Of a stretch of DNA of 64,000 nucleotides, positions 59,898 through 64,000 are shown one piece after another. The translations under genes were made by a program, and so were the position numbers. This stretch comes from Takakia lepidozioides (Eukaryota > Streptophyta > Takakiopsida > Takakiales > Takakiaceae): NCBI GenBank assembly GCA_030704615.1, contig CM060732.1, positions 29,183,053 through 29,247,052 on the forward strand. Direction: 5' to 3'. Below the pieces are notes generated by a model. That model worked only from the letters and a program-made list of their open reading frames with translations, was not told the origin of the DNA and searched no databases. Position 1 is the first letter of the stretch. The number at the start of each line of letters is the position of its first letter.

Positions 59898-62800
59898 CTA
59901 TAGAAGGGTGTTCACTTCTCCATAGCCTAGTGTGGCTTGGTGGATGAATTGGTCTCTCTTACCGTCGCAACACATAATCACAAGGTATATGTAATATTGA
60001 TGCTTGCAGGGGACCCACTTCCCTCTCATGCCGAGAGCGCCCTCACGCATCGTTACAAAGTCCGGACAAGTGCACGAAGGGAAATTCCCGATGGTAACCT
60101 GATATTCTTTGCCATGAAGAACTGACCCAATTGACAGCACTGTGTAAATCCGTCCATACCCCGGAGAAGGGATTTCGGTGATACGAGACACCCGAGCCTG
60201 CAAAATTAGCAGATTCCATCTTGCATTCGTGATCTGCACCCGAAGCGAAACGGCACACTGTTTTTCCATCTCTTTTTGTTGGGTGGGAGTCGGCACCGGG
60301 TGGCGGCATTGCCGGAGCATGTGGCACATCTGTGCCGACAATGCATGAGGGCACCACCCGGGACCGTGCAAGACAGAACCCTCCCTCCTCCAGCATGCTT
60401 ATCTCGGTTGATGACAACGACGTCCCAATTTGCACAGGCCAAATTGCGGGGGGAGGGGGTTTCATTATCACCAAAGGACGAACTGTTCCCTTCACGCATT
60501 GTGCCATATCGTCTGGGCAGAACCAAAATTTGTGGTCCTTTGACTCCCCACTATGATAAGGTCGGAACAACCCTGTGAATGTTGGAGCTGGAGTCCCCCT
60601 GGAGCCTTTGCATATCTTTGATTTGCATTTCTTGAATGAGGGGGTCCGAATTGCCATGCAAGCCACTCTAGATCCTGGTGGGGTGCGTTCTATATGCCAC
60701 TCACTATCAATGCAATCGGATTCCTGCACCATGGCCACCGCCTCCTCCAATGGGATTCCCGCTGCTGTGCTTGTATGTTTTGCACCTGCTCCACTGGAGG
60801 AGGACCCACCTGGGAAGGGGCGGGCACACGACTCAGTCTGCAGTGGAGACACCTTTGGCACAGAGAAATTGACCCTGTCTGGCCGATGGGAATCTCCATC
60901 TGACCCTGGAAGAGTGTTCAATTTCCTTTTGCATGATCCAAATCTTTCCTCGCCTTCCAAATGGGGGATCCTGGATTGTAGAGCGGACCCTTCAGTGCAT
61001 CTGTTTAGAGCTCTGGCCATCTTCGACGGGACTCCGGACCTACTCGCAGCCCTTAGCATCAACAAAGTCGTATCAGGGCCCTTGCCTCCACCCCGTCCCA
61101 TCAGAAAATTGCGGTACCTGGTTTGTTGTGTAAGTGCACGCACCATGTCATCAGCAGTGGCCACATACAAGTCACGACCTGCTTTGGTAGACTGCTGCAT
61201 CCAGGCGTTGTGAACAGTCTCCGCCAAATTACAGGATGGCATGTCGGCCAAGTCCTCCAAGGACATGTCCTGCAGAAGGCATTGCATGGATATGTGAGGA
61301 ACAAAAACAAATGGTAGAGGTTCTTCAAGTGACAATCGAAGAACCCCAAATGAACAGGCACGATGCAAAATTTCTGTTTTTGGGATTGAAGAGGCTTACC
61401 GTCGTCATGAAAGCTCCCCACTGTCTGTACCTGAAGTGCCAGAAAACCAACCAATCCTCCAACTCCTTTACGTGGTACCTGTTGCAGCACCAGAGGAGAA
61501 CCACCAAGCCCGGATTGCCTGGTAAGTGCTCTCAGCTTCTCCCATTGAGGTGGCATTCTTGTACTTGAGACAGAGCCTTCTGTGCTCCAACTGCAGGTCA
61601 GGGCGAATGCAGCGCTTTGTATGACGTGCCAGAGATTGAGTCCAATGGAAGAGGCATGTGCGCTCCCTATTTTCCATTGGGATCTTAGGATCCCCCGAAC
61701 CAAACACGCGTCGCACTGCATTGAAATTTGCCTGTGCACTATCAGCCATGAAGTCCGCAAAATTTGTGTTTTGTATTCCATTGCGCTGCATGACGGCCAA
61801 GAGCGAATTCCACATGAGCATTTGGGATTCAGTGTCCTCCGACTGCATATCACAAATTGCTATGGAGAGCACACGCTGGTACGCCGGATCATACACATGG
61901 CACGCCATGGTTGTCCAACCCTTCACCCGTTTGCAGTGATCAAACATTAACCAACATTTAGCCAAATCTCCTCCTGGTTGCATACGGCGGACAATGCTCA
62001 CACCACTGCCTTCGCCCACAGCGGACATCTTGAACAAATACACCTTGGACGAGCCCTGGCCAGGGAAGACACTGTTTTGAATGAATTCATAGCGACTCCT
62101 CCGCTTCAGGTCCATAATGTTGTCCATGAATCCAGTAGTGCCTGTGCCCATTCTGAGTGCATTCACCTGGTTTCGAATATTGGGAGAGCTCAACACGGAG
62201 AAATGGTCCATGACTGCATTAAGCGAATCTGCATCCAGCATAAGTTGTGTCGCATCCCCTTCACCCAGTATGTGTTTCTCCAGGAATGCCTTGCTAGCTG
62301 CAAGCGCTATAGCAGAAGGTGTTGCAGAAGGGGCATTGTGGAACTCCTGCTTCAGCAGATTTCTAGCGATGTCCACGCTATCCCTGCAACTTCCTTTGGA
62401 CACAGGATGCTCGTGTGCACCCATATGAATGCAGGCACGAGTCATTGTCTTGCATCGGTGTGCCACCTGATATATACGAGCGTGGCACACAGAAACACAG
62501 GACGGGGAAAGTTTGCAGAACCTGCACACGAAAGTATTGGTCCTGGGAGGGGCAAGCCCTGGGGTGAAAGGATTCAGGGGCACACCTTCCCACTCACTTT
62601 TGTTTGGTTGAGCGTTGTTTCTCAGGCGAGGGCAAGAAATATTCTGGCACTTACAATGCCCAACGCAGACCGACCTCCGAAATTTCAAGCCAATGTCGGT
62701 ATGGATGTTCGACATTTTTGTCCTGCACCAAGGATGTCCGTCATGTTTCTTGTCCATGCCCTGTAAAAGCCCAGCCAGTCCAGTGGAAGAGGTGGGAGGG

Positions 62801-63432
62801 TTGAGCTCAAATAGGATGTCCCCATCAAACTGTGCTGGCATGTATTGAACCCGTTGCATAGGAAGGGACTCCCAATCAACAAAATGCAGCTCGCTCTTGC
62901 ACCCAGGCACACCTGCGAGGGCTTTCAATTTTGGAATGACACTCGTTATCTCTTGCAATTCGTCATCATCCAATGACGGAGTCTGCACTGGCGGAGGAAT
63001 CTCAGAAACATCCTCCGAGGACGAGTCTGAAAGAGTCACGAAGGTAGTGGATGTGCTCACCTCTTGTTTCACAGGAACTGTGCCCTTCTGTTGCACGACC
63101 GATGCTGCAGTGCCAGGGGTAACGACCGATCCTGCTGATTGTCTTCTCTCTTTTCCAAGGACACGGTATGTGCCTGGAAGGACTCTCCATTTCCTTCCAC
63201 ACTTGCCAACCAATGGTTTCTCCAAGTGCCCAGAATCCAAATTCCCATCCTCGTCATACACCTCCTTTTGAACAAGGAGAGAACCCAACTCCAGCGGGAA
63301 CAATGTAACCAGCTCATCCTCATGAACAACTGCAAACCCATCGTCGTCTGCAGTGGCAGTCAGTGGAAGAGTACCTGCATTGGAATGGAATCGAGCAAGT
63401 GTATCTCGCTCCCTCGACATGTTTTCCCTCAC
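59898..63432 (-). pseudogene. MULE-like transposase with Cys-rich N-domain and SWIM finger, two frameshifts
   Basis: Minus-strand frame 63432-61468 (654 codons) has an acidic N-terminus and a Cys-rich block (CVGHCKCQNISCP; CRFCKLSPSC; RACIHMGAHEHPVSKGSCRD, about 62680-62370). A MULE-type DDE core follows: VYDPAYQRVLSIAICDMQ, FADFMADSAQANFNAVRRVF, RTCLFHWTQSL. One base is out of register near 61470, after which VKELEDWLVFWHFRYRQWGA continues. An intron of 130 bases (61399-61270; GTAAGC...CTGCAG) joins MTT to DMSLEDLADMPS. The frame stays open to about 60300, then shifts again into the SWIM finger SCTCPD...VPCKH (60074-60000) and stops at 59898. SWIM fingers are typical of MULE transposases. 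Few breaks in about 1,100 codons suggest a recent pseudogene or sequence errors. Start M at 63432 or 63420. Confidence 0.72.
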
Positions 63433-64000
63433 TGAACGAAAGTTGCGGAATCCTCGAACTGATATCCCGCAATTACCGAAAGGGGAATTAAGACAAGCAA
63501 ACCGAGGTCAACAAGGGTAGCTCCAATCCAAAGGTTGCAGGTGATGCATGCAAAGGATGTAGGGATGAGATGCACCTTCACTTCGGAAACAGCAACGCCA
63601 AGAGGCACTAACCAGAAAAATTGTTTTGAAATACTACAAGAAGCCGTGCTGTTTATGGATGAAAACAAACACTGAAAACGACATGAAGCGAAAAGGGTCC
63701 CCGACAATTGGGGAGTCTTCTGGAGCAGCCAAGAAAAAGGTGAAATCTTTAAGACCCACATTTGTGTTTCGTTGCTGATATGAATATAGCCCACACAGGA
63801 CATCTGCACCAAGCTGAAAGCACTGCAAACTTGAAGCCCAAATAGTGTGCGGCAACGCACACTGTTTGGGCCTACCAATTTGGTTGATTGTTCAGGTGCG
63901 AAACGCCCAAACTTGGGCACTACAGCAGGTTCAATACAACCCAAATTGCAAGCTCAATCAGAGACAGTTGAGCTGAACATTTCACTGCTGTTTCCGTCTC
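63433..64000. other. Upstream of the MULE-like gene
   Basis: No gene recognised. It may hold promoter or terminal sequence of the MULE-like element; no inverted repeat to the 59.5-59.9 kb side was evident by eye. Confidence 0.35.

Noticed and set aside
60575-61213. Plus-strand frame of 212 codons
   Set aside because: Antisense shadow of the open MULE-like frame on the minus strand.
61101-61853. Continuous alternative frame across the MULE-like intron as the real product
   Set aside because: It gives no transposase motifs, while the two-exon reading reproduces conserved sequence on both sides of a good GTAAGC/CTGCAG intron.
61978-62766. Plus-strand frame of 262 codons
   Set aside because: Antisense of the Cys-rich and DDE part of the MULE-like gene, which has recognisable motifs on the minus strand.

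Overview
The window looks like nuclear DNA of a green plant of the streptophyte line. The evidence is intron-containing housekeeping genes with plant-like proteins (BRR2, a SAPS-domain PP6 regulator, RUVBL2), a tRNA-Thr(CGU), decayed PLS-type pentatricopeptide repeats, an ABCG11-like pseudogene and many plant-type LTR elements. Introns of roughly 100-1000 bp and the transposon types favour a charophyte or early land plant over a flowering plant, but this is inference. 

Layout. Positions 1-24.8 kb are a nest of broken transposons. They comprise a Ty3/gypsy lineage with a PHD finger at the integrase C-terminus (1-2.2 kb plus strand, 21.1-24.8 kb minus strand), an RT/RNase H fragment of the same type (2.2-3.1 kb), a chromodomain gypsy (4.3-7.2 kb, minus), and a third gypsy with three CCHC knuckles (8.5-11.9 kb). 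A 2.4-kb foldback element with ~390-bp inverted ends follows (11.9-14.3 kb), then a decayed hAT transposase (14.3-17.3 kb). Arrays of short palindromes built on GCGACCGCC...GGCGGTCGC flank the hAT gene, with a striking ~50-bp period on the right side. A ~230-250-bp satellite closes this block (19.9-20.9 kb). 

At 23.9-24.8 kb the minus-strand gypsy carries the C-terminal half of a cytosine-C5 DNA methyltransferase. It is followed directly by a very AT-rich Helentron-type rolling-circle transposon (24.85-30.1 kb) with DUF6570-like, HUH Rep, Pif1 helicase and endonuclease domains, all broken by a few stops and frameshifts. 

From 30.9 to 55 kb lies the host gene block: a SAPS-domain phosphatase regulatory subunit (minus), BRR2 (plus, divergent from it across ~1.26 kb) and RUVBL2/Reptin (minus, convergent with BRR2). 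I could place splice sites for all three, and the exons join in frame to 884, 2183 and 464 residues. A tRNA-Thr gene follows at 56.0 kb. 

From 56 kb on the sequence is again accessory: a 90-bp tandem duplication, an internally deleted ABCG11-like pseudogene abutting a decaying PPR array (57.5-59.5 kb), and a MULE-like transposase gene with a SWIM zinc finger (59.9-63.4 kb) broken by two frameshifts. 

The strongest candidates for something new are the gypsy family that combines a DNA methyltransferase with an integrase-fused PHD reader, the AT-rich Helentron (possible horizontal transfer), and the 50-bp-periodic hairpin arrays around the hAT gene.
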